Of a stretch of DNA of 64,000 bases, positions 53,492 to 62,461 are shown piece by piece. Below the pieces are notes generated by a model. The model was not told the DNA's origin, did not search any database, and saw only the letters and a list, made by a program, of their open reading frames with translations. How positions within the stretch are numbered: position 1 is the first letter of the stretch; every line of letters begins with the position of its first letter. Source of the stretch: Thiomicrorhabdus sp965603495 (GTDB lineage Bacteria; Pseudomonadota; Gammaproteobacteria; Thiomicrospirales; Thiomicrospiraceae); NCBI GenBank assembly GCA_965603495.1, contig CBFDDF010000011.1:35451-99450 (forward strand). The letters run 5' to 3'. Made by a program: the position numbers and the translations under genes.

Positions 53492-54963
53492 GATTGTGGT
53501 TCCTGTTTGTTAAAGCTCAGTTTTAGAGGAGTGCTGATTGAATTATCAGTGGTATTCTCGACCGATTTGATATTCATATCTAACCCCACTTTTTTGCCCA
53601 TTAAATAGTCTATTTGTGACCACAATAAGCCCTGTTTAAATTGCCATGCCACTAAATCGTAATTCGCTTGTGACAAACGCACCATGGCATCGCCTAAATC
53701 AGTCGCCGATTCGTTTTCGTATAAAGCACGGCTATAATCTAAATAGAGATCTGCATAATCACCAAAGGCTTGATGCTGCTTCTTTTCAGCCTGCAACAGT
53801 TTAATTTGAAAATAAAGCTCTGTCACCTCAGCCCTCAGCGTCTGAGACAGTTGCTGGTATTCGGCTTCCGTTATGGCGAGATCCGCTTGCGCTGTTGCAA
53901 TCCCTGCGGCTGAGGAGCCACCATCATACAAAGGAATATTGATAGAAATTTCTGCGCGCCAGTTGCCTTCACGAACCTCAGGGTAGCTGGATAATTGGCC
54001 AGCCCAAGCATCTGCTCTAACGATTGGTTTACTCTGAGAAAGCGCACTTTCTAAAGAAAATCGGTGGCTGGCTAACTGTTGTGAGATTGCCTGCAACTTA
54101 GGACTCTCTTGTAAGACTTGCGCCTGTAAATCCTCCAAGCTGACATCCTTAAACGAGCGTTTTACAAAAGACTTTAAACTCGGAAAAGTAAAGTCACCAG
54201 GCCTGGCATTCGGCTGACCTAGGACATTGGCTAACTGAACACGAGTCTGCAATTGGCGCGATTCAGAATGCATTCTATTGACGAGTACTTTCTGATAGCT
54301 ATGTTCGGCCGCCAATAGGTCAACATCTGATCTCTGGCCAATGGCATGGAAATCTTTAACCTTATCGAACCCCACATACTCAACAGCCATCGCTTCATCA
54401 TCAATTCGAAATTGAAAATCGGCCAGTAGGACATTGAAAAAAGCTTGCATGATTGTCAATCGTTGTTGATTTTCAACGGCTTCTCTGAGCGTTTGTTCAG
54501 CGTCAAGACGCTGTTGGGCAGATAACGTCAATAAATCGGTTTGCTCAAAATCATACAAAACTTTACCGATGTGTAATGCCAATAAATTATGATTTTGAGC
54601 CTCTTGAGCGAACTCTCTCCAACCTAAACGCCCTTCTATATTGGCTTGCCAATCTGTAGTCACTTGACTCCTAAGAATGAGACTTTTTGCCTGTTTCAAC
54701 CGAGCGTTCTGTAATAGAATCTGCGGGGATTGAAGTGGGTAGGTATCACTCAATAGGTATTCTAATGTCAAGGGTTCTGGCAAGGCATTATTAGGTTTAG
54801 TATCGACAGATTCGACCTGAATCAAAAGCGGACTCTCAGCCAACGGCATCGGTTGCGCACAGGCTGTGGAAGAGTGTAATCCTGACAGAACTACCAAGCC
54901 AATCAAGGTAGAAAGCATAATCTTTTCAGTCACAAATGGTCTTTTAAATCCCGTTGATTTCAT
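53488..54963 (-). CDS. TolC-family outer membrane channel protein
   Basis: A 491-residue outer-membrane efflux protein with signal peptide (VLSGLHSSTACA) and two OEP-type helical repeats. It overlaps the short adaptor below and is 9 nt after the thioredoxin gene. No inner-membrane pump is in the cluster. It could serve that adaptor, or the MacAB-like pump at 47-50 kb. A near-copy palindrome (54196-54207) encodes Ala-Arg-Pro-Gly. Confidence 0.9.
   Translation of the reverse strand: MKSTGFKRPFVTEKIMLSTLIGLVVLSGLHSSTACAQPMPLAESPLLIQVESVDTKPNNALPEPLTLEYLLSDTYPLQSPQILLQNARLKQAKSLILRSQVTTDWQANIEGRLGWREFAQEAQNHNLLALHIGKVLYDFEQTDLLTLSAQQRLDAEQTLREAVENQQRLTIMQAFFNVLLADFQFRIDDEAMAVEYVGFDKVKDFHAIGQRSDVDLLAAEHSYQKVLVNRMHSESRQLQTRVQLANVLGQPNARPGDFTFPSLKSFVKRSFKDVSLEDLQAQVLQESPKLQAISQQLASHRFSLESALSQSKPIVRADAWAGQLSSYPEVREGNWRAEISINIPLYDGGSSAAGIATAQADLAITEAEYQQLSQTLRAEVTELYFQIKLLQAEKKQHQAFGDYADLYLDYSRALYENESATDLGDAMVRLSQANYDLVAWQFKQGLLWSQIDYLMGKKVGLDMNIKSVENTTDNSISTPLKLSFNKQEPQS
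54196..54207. repeat. Near-copy of the palindrome in the TolC-family gene (11/12)
   Basis: ACCAGGCCTGGC, encoding Ala-Arg-Pro-Gly in the coding frame. Confidence 0.8.
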
Positions 54964-54972
54964 GATGACTCG

Positions 54973-55527
54973 TTACTCTTTAGTGGCTTTTTTTCGTGCA
55001 CGTTTATAGGCCGTGAACGATTGCGTCTGGTAACTGCCATCTATCACATATTCTGCTAACCACTTAAACTCTTCTTTGGTACGGGTTGGTCCAGTATATT
55101 TGACCAATGGCTTACCGTCGGTATCAAAAATCATCATGACCGGAGTCGCTCTAACGCGATATTTACTCTCAGCTAAGACCTGGCCAGTACTTTCAGTACC
55201 ATCAAAATCAACGACAGTGTGACTGCCTTCTATATCAAACATAAAGGTCAGAAAGTTATCTTTATAGAGCGATACGACATCCGGCTCGGTCATAATCGTG
55301 CTCCGCATACGGTGACAAAACGGACATTCCTCCATATGAAAAAACATGAAGATGCCTTTTTTGCCTGCCTCTTTCGCGACCACCAACTCCTCTTGGTAAT
55401 TGCCAAAAGATTCATCAAAAAAAACATCCTTAGCTGACCAAGCCTGTGGGCTTAGGCTCATTAAGGCTGGCAAAAGAGATGCCATTAAAGCCACTCTTAA
55501 AAAGCGGTTAAAACTGACTGCTATCAT
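54973..55527 (-). CDS. Periplasmic thioredoxin-like protein (SoxW-like)
   Basis: A 184-residue exported thioredoxin-fold protein: signal peptide (LMASLLPALMSLSPQAWSA), active site EECPFCHRMRSTI (CPFC), cis-Pro loop VRATPVMMIFDTDGK and C-terminal helix. It resembles SoxW, the thioredoxin of sulfur-oxidation clusters, and DUF255-like proteins. Its direct link to the TolC-adaptor pair (9 nt) is unusual and may mean a redox-sensitive exported substrate. Start at 55527 with GGAAAG upstream. Confidence 0.85.
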   Translation of the reverse strand: MIAVSFNRFLRVALMASLLPALMSLSPQAWSAKDVFFDESFGNYQEELVVAKEAGKKGIFMFFHMEECPFCHRMRSTIMTEPDVVSLYKDNFLTFMFDIEGSHTVVDFDGTESTGQVLAESKYRVRATPVMMIFDTDGKPLVKYTGPTRTKEEFKWLAEYVIDGSYQTQSFTAYKRARKKATKE

Positions 55528-55595
55528 TTTGAACTTTCCTCAATATCGAAGAGCTGAACACTCTATCTACTAAAAATTATCGCCTGAATAACGCG

Positions 55596-56114
55596 CTATT
55601 TTTTATCAACATTCGCCTTAGTATAGGTTGCCATAAAGTTTTCTAACATCGTTTGATCAACCATACCGGTTCTCGCAGCAACCACAGAACCATCCGGAGC
55701 GACCATATAGGTGGTTGGTAAGCCTTGTAAAGGACCAAATGGTGTCGTTCTACCGTCCGCTTTGGTTTCAAAACGAACAATTGGATAATTAATCATTTGT
55801 GATTCTGCGAAGACTTTTACTTTTTCGACATCAATGGTTTCATAGTTAACCCCCATTACAATCGCATCTTTATCTTTATGCGCTTCATGAAACATCACTA
55901 AGTCTGGAATCTCGACCAAACAAGGCGGACACCAAGTCGCCCATAAGTTCACGATGACCCACTTGCCTTTATAGTCAGATAGCATGGATTCTTTACCATC
56001 TAAATCAATAAACTTGATATCTTCTTTAGGCGGCGTCGCAAAAGTCGCAGGACTCCAGCTCAGCATTGTTAATAAGATAATCAAAAAAGGCGTTTTTATA
56101 GCTGAAATTTTCAT
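55596..56114 (-). CDS. TlpA-like thiol-disulfide oxidoreductase
   Basis: A 172-residue periplasmic TlpA/ResA/DsbE-type protein with signal peptide (TPFLIILLTMLSWSPATFA), redox motif VNLWATWCPPCLVEIPDLV and cis-Pro LQGLPTTYMVAPDG. The frame opens at 56150, but ATG 56114 with AGGA seven bases upstream is preferred. Located between hda and the SoxW-like gene, it may reduce or scavenge disulfides for the following export proteins or cytochrome maturation; no ccm gene is near. Confidence 0.9.
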   Translation of the reverse strand: MKISAIKTPFLIILLTMLSWSPATFATPPKEDIKFIDLDGKESMLSDYKGKWVIVNLWATWCPPCLVEIPDLVMFHEAHKDKDAIVMGVNYETIDVEKVKVFAESQMINYPIVRFETKADGRTTPFGPLQGLPTTYMVAPDGSVVAARTGMVDQTMLENFMATYTKANVDKK

Positions 56115-56201
56115 ACATTTTTTCCTATGATTCCTAGAGCCCGTTTGCATAAGCCGGGGTCTCTCTTAATTTATTCTGTCGTTCGATTTATCAAATACAA
56201 C

Positions 56202-56909
56202 TCAGACTTGTTGCAAGACTTGTTTCACAAACGGTAACGTCAGGCGTCTTTTTTCGACCAAGGTTGCTTGTTCTAATAGCTTTAACACCGCTAGCAATTC
56301 TTGAAGGTCTGCTGAAAACTGTTTTACTAAATAATTCCCCACATCATTTGGTAGCTCAAAGCCTAAACGTAAACTATGGCGTTGTAGCGCAATAATGACC
56401 TCTTCTTTCTCGACAATCGGGTGCAATTCAATCGGTAACACCATCATTAAGGCTTTCGCCAAATCATTGGTTTTAATCGACCAATCATTAATATTGAGCC
56501 GACCAGCAAGTATCACGGTATGCCCCTGAACACTAGATTTGGTTATCAAGTTGGCGAGAGCCAGCTCCCATTTAGCATCCCCAATAATTTCAGCCATATC
56601 ATCCAAGCAAACTAAGGGAGTCTGCTCTAAACCAATCAATACATCGGGAATTAAAGGCAGCGAATGATCGCCGAACGGTAAATACACACTGGCGTGACCT
56701 TTTTCGGTTACATAACGGCAGGATGCTTGCAATAGATGGGTTTTACCTGCACCACTCTCTCCATATAGATAAAATGCATTCCCATTGGTTTGCTGTAACG
56801 CACCTTGCAAGCCATTTAAAGCAACGGCTTGTGACTCTTGCTCGGTCACAAACGTTTCAAAGCAGGCATCATCTCGTAAGCCGATTTTTAACGGCATTTG
56901 TACAAACAC
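56202..56909 (-). CDS. hda: DnaA regulatory inactivator Hda
   Basis: Hda stimulates hydrolysis of DnaA-ATP at the sliding clamp. The 235-residue AAA+ protein carries an N-terminal clamp-binding peptide QMPLKI (residues 4-9), Walker A GESGAGKTHLL (50-60) and Walker B LVCLDDMAEI, and lacks the DnaA DNA-binding domain. It overlaps the preceding DUF2066 gene by one base. Position between purM and tlpA agrees with other gammaproteobacteria, where hda neighbours a DUF2066 gene and purM. Confidence 0.93.
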   Translation of the reverse strand: MFVQMPLKIGLRDDACFETFVTEQESQAVALNGLQGALQQTNGNAFYLYGESGAGKTHLLQASCRYVTEKGHASVYLPFGDHSLPLIPDVLIGLEQTPLVCLDDMAEIIGDAKWELALANLITKSSVQGHTVILAGRLNINDWSIKTNDLAKALMMVLPIELHPIVEKEEVIIALQRHSLRLGFELPNDVGNYLVKQFSADLQELLAVLKLLEQATLVEKRRLTLPFVKQVLQQV

Positions 56910-58111
56910 TATTGAACCCCTTGAAGGTTTTTCTCAGAGGTCGAATTTTCCAAACCTTGCTGAGCGTAAATTTTTGGATTTAACTTAACATCCACTTGAT
57001 GTAAATTCTTTGATTCACCAACAAAGTCAGTGATCTGCCAAGCACGCAACCATGTGACCACATTTTGAAAACTGCCCTGATAGTCAATTTCATATTGCAC
57101 TAGGCCTGATTGGATTGAAAGCAATTCAACCGAATTAAACATTGCCTGATTCGCTTTGAGCTGCACTTCAATCTCCTGCACCTGATCGGCATTCACAAGA
57201 TCATAGATATTTAAAGTGATTTTCTGTGTATAACCACTGTTAGCTTGTTTTGCCAGTAAAGCGTAACGTCGCATCACCTGGTCGAACATTGCCTCCATTA
57301 ATAATGACTGATTCTGTCCTCTGCTTTGTCCTTTAGTAACCACCACGCCGGATGGCGCAAAAACAGTCCACGATAAGGCATAAGTAGATACCTCTTGTTT
57401 AGTCAGTTTAAAGCTCAGTAGGTAATCTTGGTCTGCCTTTTGCAAAACGTCTCGAATCAAGCTACTTGAACGTTCTGGCACTACCGGTAGAACCCAGTTC
57501 TGAGTACTCTCTGGTAAAGTAATCGGTAAAGCCATTTGTTGAGGATAGTCACGGAATTCAATATCCACTCGATAACGCATACTGTCTTCCGTCAGCTTTA
57601 ATAACTCACCATTCTGCAATAAACTCCCCATCACTAATAGCTTAGGCCGTTGAACTAAAGGCCAAATAGCGACGCGATGTTGTTTGAATGCGGCCGTTAA
57701 GCGTGATGCAGAATATTGTAGAACAATATTTTGACCGATTTGCACGCCATCTTCCGTTCTCGGCTTGATGTCATACGCGACCAACCAAGCCTTAGGGTTT
57801 TTAAGATAGTCTTTAGCCACCGCACTGCTTAAAAAGCTTTTTTGACCGGTCATCCTAACTAATAAGGTTTGCATGCCCTTAGTGATGGCTTGATCCAAAA
57901 CCTGTTGAGCCTTTTGAGACCTAATAGGGTTAACAGATTGAGGCACGTTAACCTTCTCCGTTAAAAGACCATCACTCGGTGTCCCTGCAAACGTTTCATA
58001 GGGAAAAACGACGGTAAAAAAAGATGAGCCAAGCGTGCGTTTTTCAGCCGCTTGACTGGTTTGTATAACACTCATCAACAACAATAGTATGAATAGGCGA
58101 AAACTTCTCAT
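56909..58111 (-). CDS. DUF2066 family secreted protein
   Basis: A 400-residue exported protein with signal peptide LFILLLLMSVIQTSQA. The body contains NPIRSQKAQQVLDQAITKGMQTLLVRMTG, AAFKQHRVAIWPLVQRPKLLVMG and WVLPVVPERSSSLIRDVLQKADQDYLLSFKLTK, matching the DUF2066 family found next to purM and hda. The role is unknown. It is divergent from purM (141 nt) and its stop overlaps the hda start. Confidence 0.9.
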   Translation of the reverse strand: MRSFRLFILLLLMSVIQTSQAAEKRTLGSSFFTVVFPYETFAGTPSDGLLTEKVNVPQSVNPIRSQKAQQVLDQAITKGMQTLLVRMTGQKSFLSSAVAKDYLKNPKAWLVAYDIKPRTEDGVQIGQNIVLQYSASRLTAAFKQHRVAIWPLVQRPKLLVMGSLLQNGELLKLTEDSMRYRVDIEFRDYPQQMALPITLPESTQNWVLPVVPERSSSLIRDVLQKADQDYLLSFKLTKQEVSTYALSWTVFAPSGVVVTKGQSRGQNQSLLMEAMFDQVMRRYALLAKQANSGYTQKITLNIYDLVNADQVQEIEVQLKANQAMFNSVELLSIQSGLVQYEIDYQGSFQNVVTWLRAWQITDFVGESKNLHQVDVKLNPKIYAQQGLENSTSEKNLQGVQ

Positions 58112-58252
58112 ATCTGACTCTCAAAATTTCGTTACAATATCATAATGTTTTTTAATTAAGTCGGTACAGACTTTTGGCTGCAATGTCAGCCTTTTTCACT
58201 GTTTTACACGACTTTAAACCAAAAAGTTTAAATAAAAAGTTAGATAGAGACT

Positions 58253-59302
58253 ATGACAACAAATAAACAATCAATTAGTTACAAAGATGCTGGTGTGGAT
58301 ATTGATGCAGGAAATGCATTAGTTGAAGCCATTAAACCCATTGCAAAAGCAACCACTCGCCCAGAAGTTCCTTCTTCTTTAGGTGGCTTTGGGGCCTTGT
58401 TTGAGTTGGATATGACAAAATACAAAAATCCAATTTTAGTATCAGGTACTGATGGTGTTGGAACCAAACTGCGTTTGGCAATCGACAGTGGTAAACATGA
58501 CAAGGTCGGTATTGATCTGGTCGCTATGTGTGTTAACGATTTGATTGTTCAAGGTGCAGAGCCTCTGTTCTTTTTAGATTACTATGCAACAGGCAAGCTA
58601 GAATTGGATGTCGCGGTTGATGTTGTTAAAGGTATCGGCGAAGGCTGCTTACAATCCGGTTGCGCATTGATTGGTGGCGAAACTGCTGAAATGCCTGGTA
58701 TGTACCCTAAAGGCGACTACGATTTAGCGGGTTTCTGTGTAGGAATCGTTGAAAAAGCAGATTTGATTGACGGTACTAAGGTAAAAGCGGGTGATGTGAT
58801 GCTTGGTTTAGCCTCTACAGGCCCACATTCAAACGGTTACTCATTGATTCGTAAAATCATTGAAGTCAGCGGCGCTGATTTAAATATGGACATGGATGGT
58901 CAACCATTGATTGATGCGTTAATGGCACCTACTCGTATTTATGTTAAGTCTTTATTAGAGTTAATGAAATCAGTTGAAATCCATGCGGTATCTCATATCA
59001 CCGGTGGTGGTCTGCTAGAAAACCTACCACGTGTTATGCCTAACAACACCATGGCAAACATCGATACCAATAGCTGGAAACGTCCTGCGGTATTTGATTG
59101 GATTCAAGCCAACGGAAACGTTGAGTTTGAAGAGATGCACCGTACTTTAAACTGCGGAATTGGACTGGTTATTGTTGTTGATGAAAGCAATCAACAACAA
59201 GCGATTGATCTGCTAACAGCCTGCGGTGAAACCGTTTCTGTGATTGGTAAAATTGAAGCTTCAGATCAAGCAGAACCATCGGTGAAATTAGTTCAAAACT
59301 AG
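58253..59302 (+). CDS. purM: Phosphoribosylformylglycinamidine cyclo-ligase
   Basis: AIR synthetase, the fifth step of purine synthesis (the product of PurL is its substrate). The 349-residue protein shows KNPILVSGTDGVGTKLRLAID, CALIGGETAEMPGMYPKGDYDLAGFCVG, TGPHSNGYSLIRKI and ISHITGGGLLENLPRV. Monomer length is typical. It is followed by purN, 128 nt later, with a stable hairpin between them. Confidence 0.98.
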   Translation: MTTNKQSISYKDAGVDIDAGNALVEAIKPIAKATTRPEVPSSLGGFGALFELDMTKYKNPILVSGTDGVGTKLRLAIDSGKHDKVGIDLVAMCVNDLIVQGAEPLFFLDYYATGKLELDVAVDVVKGIGEGCLQSGCALIGGETAEMPGMYPKGDYDLAGFCVGIVEKADLIDGTKVKAGDVMLGLASTGPHSNGYSLIRKIIEVSGADLNMDMDGQPLIDALMAPTRIYVKSLLELMKSVEIHAVSHITGGGLLENLPRVMPNNTMANIDTNSWKRPAVFDWIQANGNVEFEEMHRTLNCGIGLVIVVDESNQQQAIDLLTACGETVSVIGKIEASDQAEPSVKLVQN

Positions 59303-59319
59303 TCTTAATCCGTGTTTAT

Positions 59320-59356
59320 CCATTCCTTAAACCCCCTTCTTGGTTTTAAGGAATGG
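59320..59356 (+). other. Large stem-loop between purM and purN
   Basis: An 11-bp perfect stem CCATTCCTTAA / TTAAGGAATGG with a 15-base loop but no T run. It could be an RNA stabiliser or a rho-dependent or pausing structure for purM-purN. Confidence 0.6.
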
Positions 59357-59430
59357 CAGCTATCTTCAAGCTTTGTCACCTTTTTTATTCCTTGCTCCAT
59401 CCCCCTTTTTTTCATTTACGATAAGCCTTT

Positions 59431-60105
59431 ATGAAACAGCCTAAACCCATTGCCCGTATTGCCGTCCTCATCTCAGGGAGTGGTTCAAACCTGCAAGCTA
59501 TTATTGACCACCAAAAACTGCATACTGACTTATATGAAATCGCTGTCGTTATTTCAAATAAATCAGAGGTTTATGGTTTACAGCGTGCTGAAAATGCGAA
59601 CATTCCAACTTTAGTCATTGACCACACATTGTTTAATAGCCGTGAAGCCTTTGATATGCAGTTACAGTGCGCTCTGGATAAGGCCAATATTGACCTCATT
59701 GTATTAGCAGGGTTTATGCGGATTTTAACCGCCAGATTTACACAACACTTCTTGGGCAAAATGATTAACATCCACCCTTCTTTACTGCCTAAGTACACCG
59801 GCTTAAACACCCACCAACGCGCCCTACAAGCTGGCGATAAAGAACATGGATTAAGCATTCACTTTGTTACACCAGAACTGGATGATGGCCCTGTCATTTT
59901 ACAAGCAAAGGTAACGATTGACGAAGGCGAAACTGAAACCAGCTTAAGAGAGAAAGTACATCAGCAAGAACATATCGCTTATCCTTTGGTCGTTGAGTGG
60001 TTTGCACAAGGCAGACTGCATTTTAAAGACAACCAGGCCTGGCTAGATCATAAAATCTTAAAACAACCTCAAGTATTAAGTGCAGTAATTCCACAGTCTA
60101 TTTAA
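59431..60105 (+). CDS. purN: Phosphoribosylglycinamide formyltransferase
   Basis: GAR transformylase, third step of purine synthesis, using 10-formyl-THF. The 224-residue protein has IAVLISGSGSNLQAIID, the catalytic Asn/His/Asp regions LAGFMRILTARFT, MINIHPSLLPKYTGLNTHQRAL and HFVTPELDDGPVILQ. Ends with a near-copy palindrome (60032-60043) encoding Asn-Gln-Ala-Trp-Leu. It is followed by DUF3108 and dcd in the same direction. Confidence 0.97.
   Translation: MKQPKPIARIAVLISGSGSNLQAIIDHQKLHTDLYEIAVVISNKSEVYGLQRAENANIPTLVIDHTLFNSREAFDMQLQCALDKANIDLIVLAGFMRILTARFTQHFLGKMINIHPSLLPKYTGLNTHQRALQAGDKEHGLSIHFVTPELDDGPVILQAKVTIDEGETETSLREKVHQQEHIAYPLVVEWFAQGRLHFKDNQAWLDHKILKQPQVLSAVIPQSI
60032..60043. 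repeat. Near-copy of the palindrome in purN (11/12)
   Basis: ACCAGGCCTGGC, encoding Asn-Gln-Ala-Trp. Confidence 0.8.
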
Positions 60106-60158
60106 TATAATTGAAGCACAGCTTTTAATGACACCTTTAATTCACTGAAGGAAATAGA

Positions 60159-60956
60159 ATGTTTAATTTTCACCTTTATCATCCAGATAGCCAATCCACT
60201 TTAAAACATTATACATTCTCAAAAAACCTCTCAAAAAGCCTTTTAGCGGCACTGTCGACATTGCTCCTTACACTTTATTCTACGAATAGTTCTGCTGCCA
60301 CTTTACCCAATTTCTCAGCCGTTTATTATGTCAACGCTTTTGGCGTCGATTTAGGTAAAGCAAAACAGAGTTTCAACTGCCAAAACAGTACTTGCACCTT
60401 AACAAGCACAGCTAAACCCAGCGGGTTAGCGGCGATGTTCTTTAATGACTCCTCGGTAGAGACCATTAAACTGACGCAGACGGATAGCGCGCTCAAATGG
60501 CTGAGCTATCACAAACTGGGAATCTCTGTGAAAAACGGTAAAACAATCCAAAAGCATACCACTCTGACGTTAGATGAAACCCATCAGAAGATTTTGCATA
60601 CTGAAAAGCAAAAGGCCTGGCCCATCCAGGCGAATATTTATGATTTAATGTCGATTGTTTATGCGATTCAATACAACAAGCTAAATAACCGACCGTTAAC
60701 CGATCTCTATGTTCAAGATAATAACTTCCAGGATAAATTGACCCTTACATCAGCTGACAAAGCCGAACAGTTAGAATTTGAATTTTCTGAAAATTGGATT
60801 GACACACTGCGTTACACCTTCGATAGCCACAATTCTAAAATAGAGTTGTGGTTATTGCCAAATCATCACTATTTTCCAGGTAAAATACGCGTCACACATA
60901 AAGAAGAAGACCGAGCGATTACGCTTAACCTTGCGGAACTACAAAAAATACTATGA
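60159..60956 (+). CDS. DUF3108 family secreted protein
   Basis: A 265-residue exported protein (signal peptide LLAALSTLLLTLYSTNSSAA) with the DUF3108 body LPNFSAVYYVNAFGVDLGKAKQSF, LSYHKLGISVKNGKTIQKHTTLTLD, and WLLPNHHYFPGKIRVTHKEEDR. The domain is beta-rich, LolA-like in fold according to family models, and of unknown role. The gene follows purN by 53 nt and overlaps dcd by 4 bp, a common purM-purN-DUF3108 grouping. Confidence 0.9.
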   Translation: MFNFHLYHPDSQSTLKHYTFSKNLSKSLLAALSTLLLTLYSTNSSAATLPNFSAVYYVNAFGVDLGKAKQSFNCQNSTCTLTSTAKPSGLAAMFFNDSSVETIKLTQTDSALKWLSYHKLGISVKNGKTIQKHTTLTLDETHQKILHTEKQKAWPIQANIYDLMSIVYAIQYNKLNNRPLTDLYVQDNNFQDKLTLTSADKAEQLEFEFSENWIDTLRYTFDSHNSKIELWLLPNHHYFPGKIRVTHKEEDRAITLNLAELQKIL

Positions 60957-61570
60957 AGCTAAGTGATAGAGATATTGTTCAACATCTTAAAGTTGGAAAA
61001 ATTGCCATTGAGCCACAACCTGGCCCAGACAAAATTAAAGGTATTAGTGTCGATTTAAGACTCGATAATCGCTTTCGTGTATTTAACGACCATACCGCAC
61101 CTTATATTGATTTAAGCGGCCCTAAAGACGAAGTTCAAAAAATAATGGACACGGTTATGGGCGATGAAATTCTGATCGCTGACGATCAAGCCTTCTTTTT
61201 GCACCCAGGTGAACTCGCTTTGGCAGCCACTTTAGAATCCGTGACCATTCCGGATGATTTAGTCGGCTGGTTGGATGGTCGTTCTAGTTTGGCACGTTTA
61301 GGCCTAATGGTGCATGTGACTGCGCACAGAATCGATCCCGGCTGGCATGGTCAAATTGTATTAGAAGTCTTCAATAGTGGCAAACTACCACTGGCACTAC
61401 GCCCGGGTATGGATATTTGCGCAATCAACTTCGAAACCCTTTCTAGCCCTGCAGAAAAGCCCTATAACAAACGTGCAGATGCTAAATATAAAAACCAAAG
61501 CGGCCCGACCTCGAGCCGAATTAATGAAGATACCTCCCATCAAGAGCGCCAACTTGATTTGCTCAAATAG
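60953..61570 (+). CDS. dcd: dCTP deaminase
   Basis: Deaminates dCTP to dUTP for dTMP synthesis. The 205-residue protein has SDRDIVQHLKVGKIAI, VDLRLDNRFRVF, DLVGWLDGRSSLARLGLMVHVTAHRIDPGWHGQIVLEVFNSGKLPLALRPGMDICAINFE with the substrate and catalytic residues (Ser-Ser-Leu-Ala-Arg and Glu in LEVF). It is a trimeric dUTPase-fold enzyme. A terminator follows. Overlaps the DUF3108 gene by 4 bp. Confidence 0.97.
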   Translation: MKLSDRDIVQHLKVGKIAIEPQPGPDKIKGISVDLRLDNRFRVFNDHTAPYIDLSGPKDEVQKIMDTVMGDEILIADDQAFFLHPGELALAATLESVTIPDDLVGWLDGRSSLARLGLMVHVTAHRIDPGWHGQIVLEVFNSGKLPLALRPGMDICAINFETLSSPAEKPYNKRADAKYKNQSGPTSSRINEDTSHQERQLDLLK

Positions 61571-61621
61571 CACCTACCCTTTTAAGACCTAGTCACAAAA
61601 CATCCGTTTCAAAAGCTCAAT

Positions 61622-61649
61622 AAAGCCACCTTAGCCGGTGGTTTTTTTG
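61622..61649 (+). terminator. Terminator of the purM-to-dcd block
   Basis: Stem GCCACC / GGTGG with a short loop (TTAGCC) and a run of seven T, about 50 nt after the dcd stop. Confidence 0.8.
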
Positions 61650-61689
61650 TATCCTAGTGATTCACAATGAATCAAAATGGAATCTCGTC

Positions 61690-62352
61690 ATGATGAATGG
61701 CATTGTCACTCACACAATTACCGTAGCAGGCCTTTTCAGTCTATTGTGTCTATCCAGCCAAGCTGCTGTTGCATCGAGTGATATAAAAACACTACAAGCG
61801 AAAACGGCAACTGAATGGGTTCTGCAACTCGATTATGAAGACATTCAGGTTTGGATAGCAAGCGTCAAGGACTCTAACTTTAAGAAATTTAAGGGCTCTG
61901 TTCAAATCCATGCGCCCATCGGCGCGGTTGTCAGCCTGATTCAAGACACTGAGCAACTGCCTAATTGGTATTACAATACGGTTTCGGCGAAATCTTTGAA
62001 GGCTATGGGGCCGAACCAGTCGCTAAAGTATGCCGTCACCAAAACACCTTGGCCAGTGACTGATCGCGATTCAGTGGTAATGGGCACAAAAACCTTTGCC
62101 GAGAATGGAACGGTCACCATCACTTTGGAAGGCCGTCCCAATGAATACCCGAGGCAAGAAAATTTAATTCGTATCCCAAAGTTAACAGGTTATTGGACAA
62201 TAACGCCAATCTCACCAAGCCGTACCCAAGTTGAATTTATGCTAGCCGCAGAACCGGGCGGAGAGATTCCGAGCTGGCTGGCCAACTCAATGGTGATCGA
62301 CATGCCCTTTTATACCCTTAGAAATCTGCGGCAAAAACTCGAATCAAATTAA
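61690..62352 (+). CDS. START/SRPBCC-fold secreted protein
   Basis: A protein of about 220 residues with a signal peptide (LFSLLCLSSQAAVA) and a START-like lipid-binding fold: TEWVLQLDYEDIQVWIASVKDSNFKKFKGSVQIHAPIGAVVSLIQDTEQLPNWYYNTVSAKSLKAMG, then TPWPVTDRDSVVMGT. Similar to stAR-related lipid transfer proteins in marine proteobacteria. The frame opens at a GTG (61657), but ATG 61690 is better. Function probably binds a hydrophobic ligand; inferred only from fold. Confidence 0.85.
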   Translation: MMNGIVTHTITVAGLFSLLCLSSQAAVASSDIKTLQAKTATEWVLQLDYEDIQVWIASVKDSNFKKFKGSVQIHAPIGAVVSLIQDTEQLPNWYYNTVSAKSLKAMGPNQSLKYAVTKTPWPVTDRDSVVMGTKTFAENGTVTITLEGRPNEYPRQENLIRIPKLTGYWTITPISPSRTQVEFMLAAEPGGEIPSWLANSMVIDMPFYTLRNLRQKLESN

Positions 62353-62461
62353 ACCCACGTTGCTCTGATGAGAAGTTGTAAAATCATATATATTCAATAT
62401 CTGTCAAACCCTTATAAACCATCCAGCACTTTGGATAAAAATACAAATTTAAAGGTCTTAT

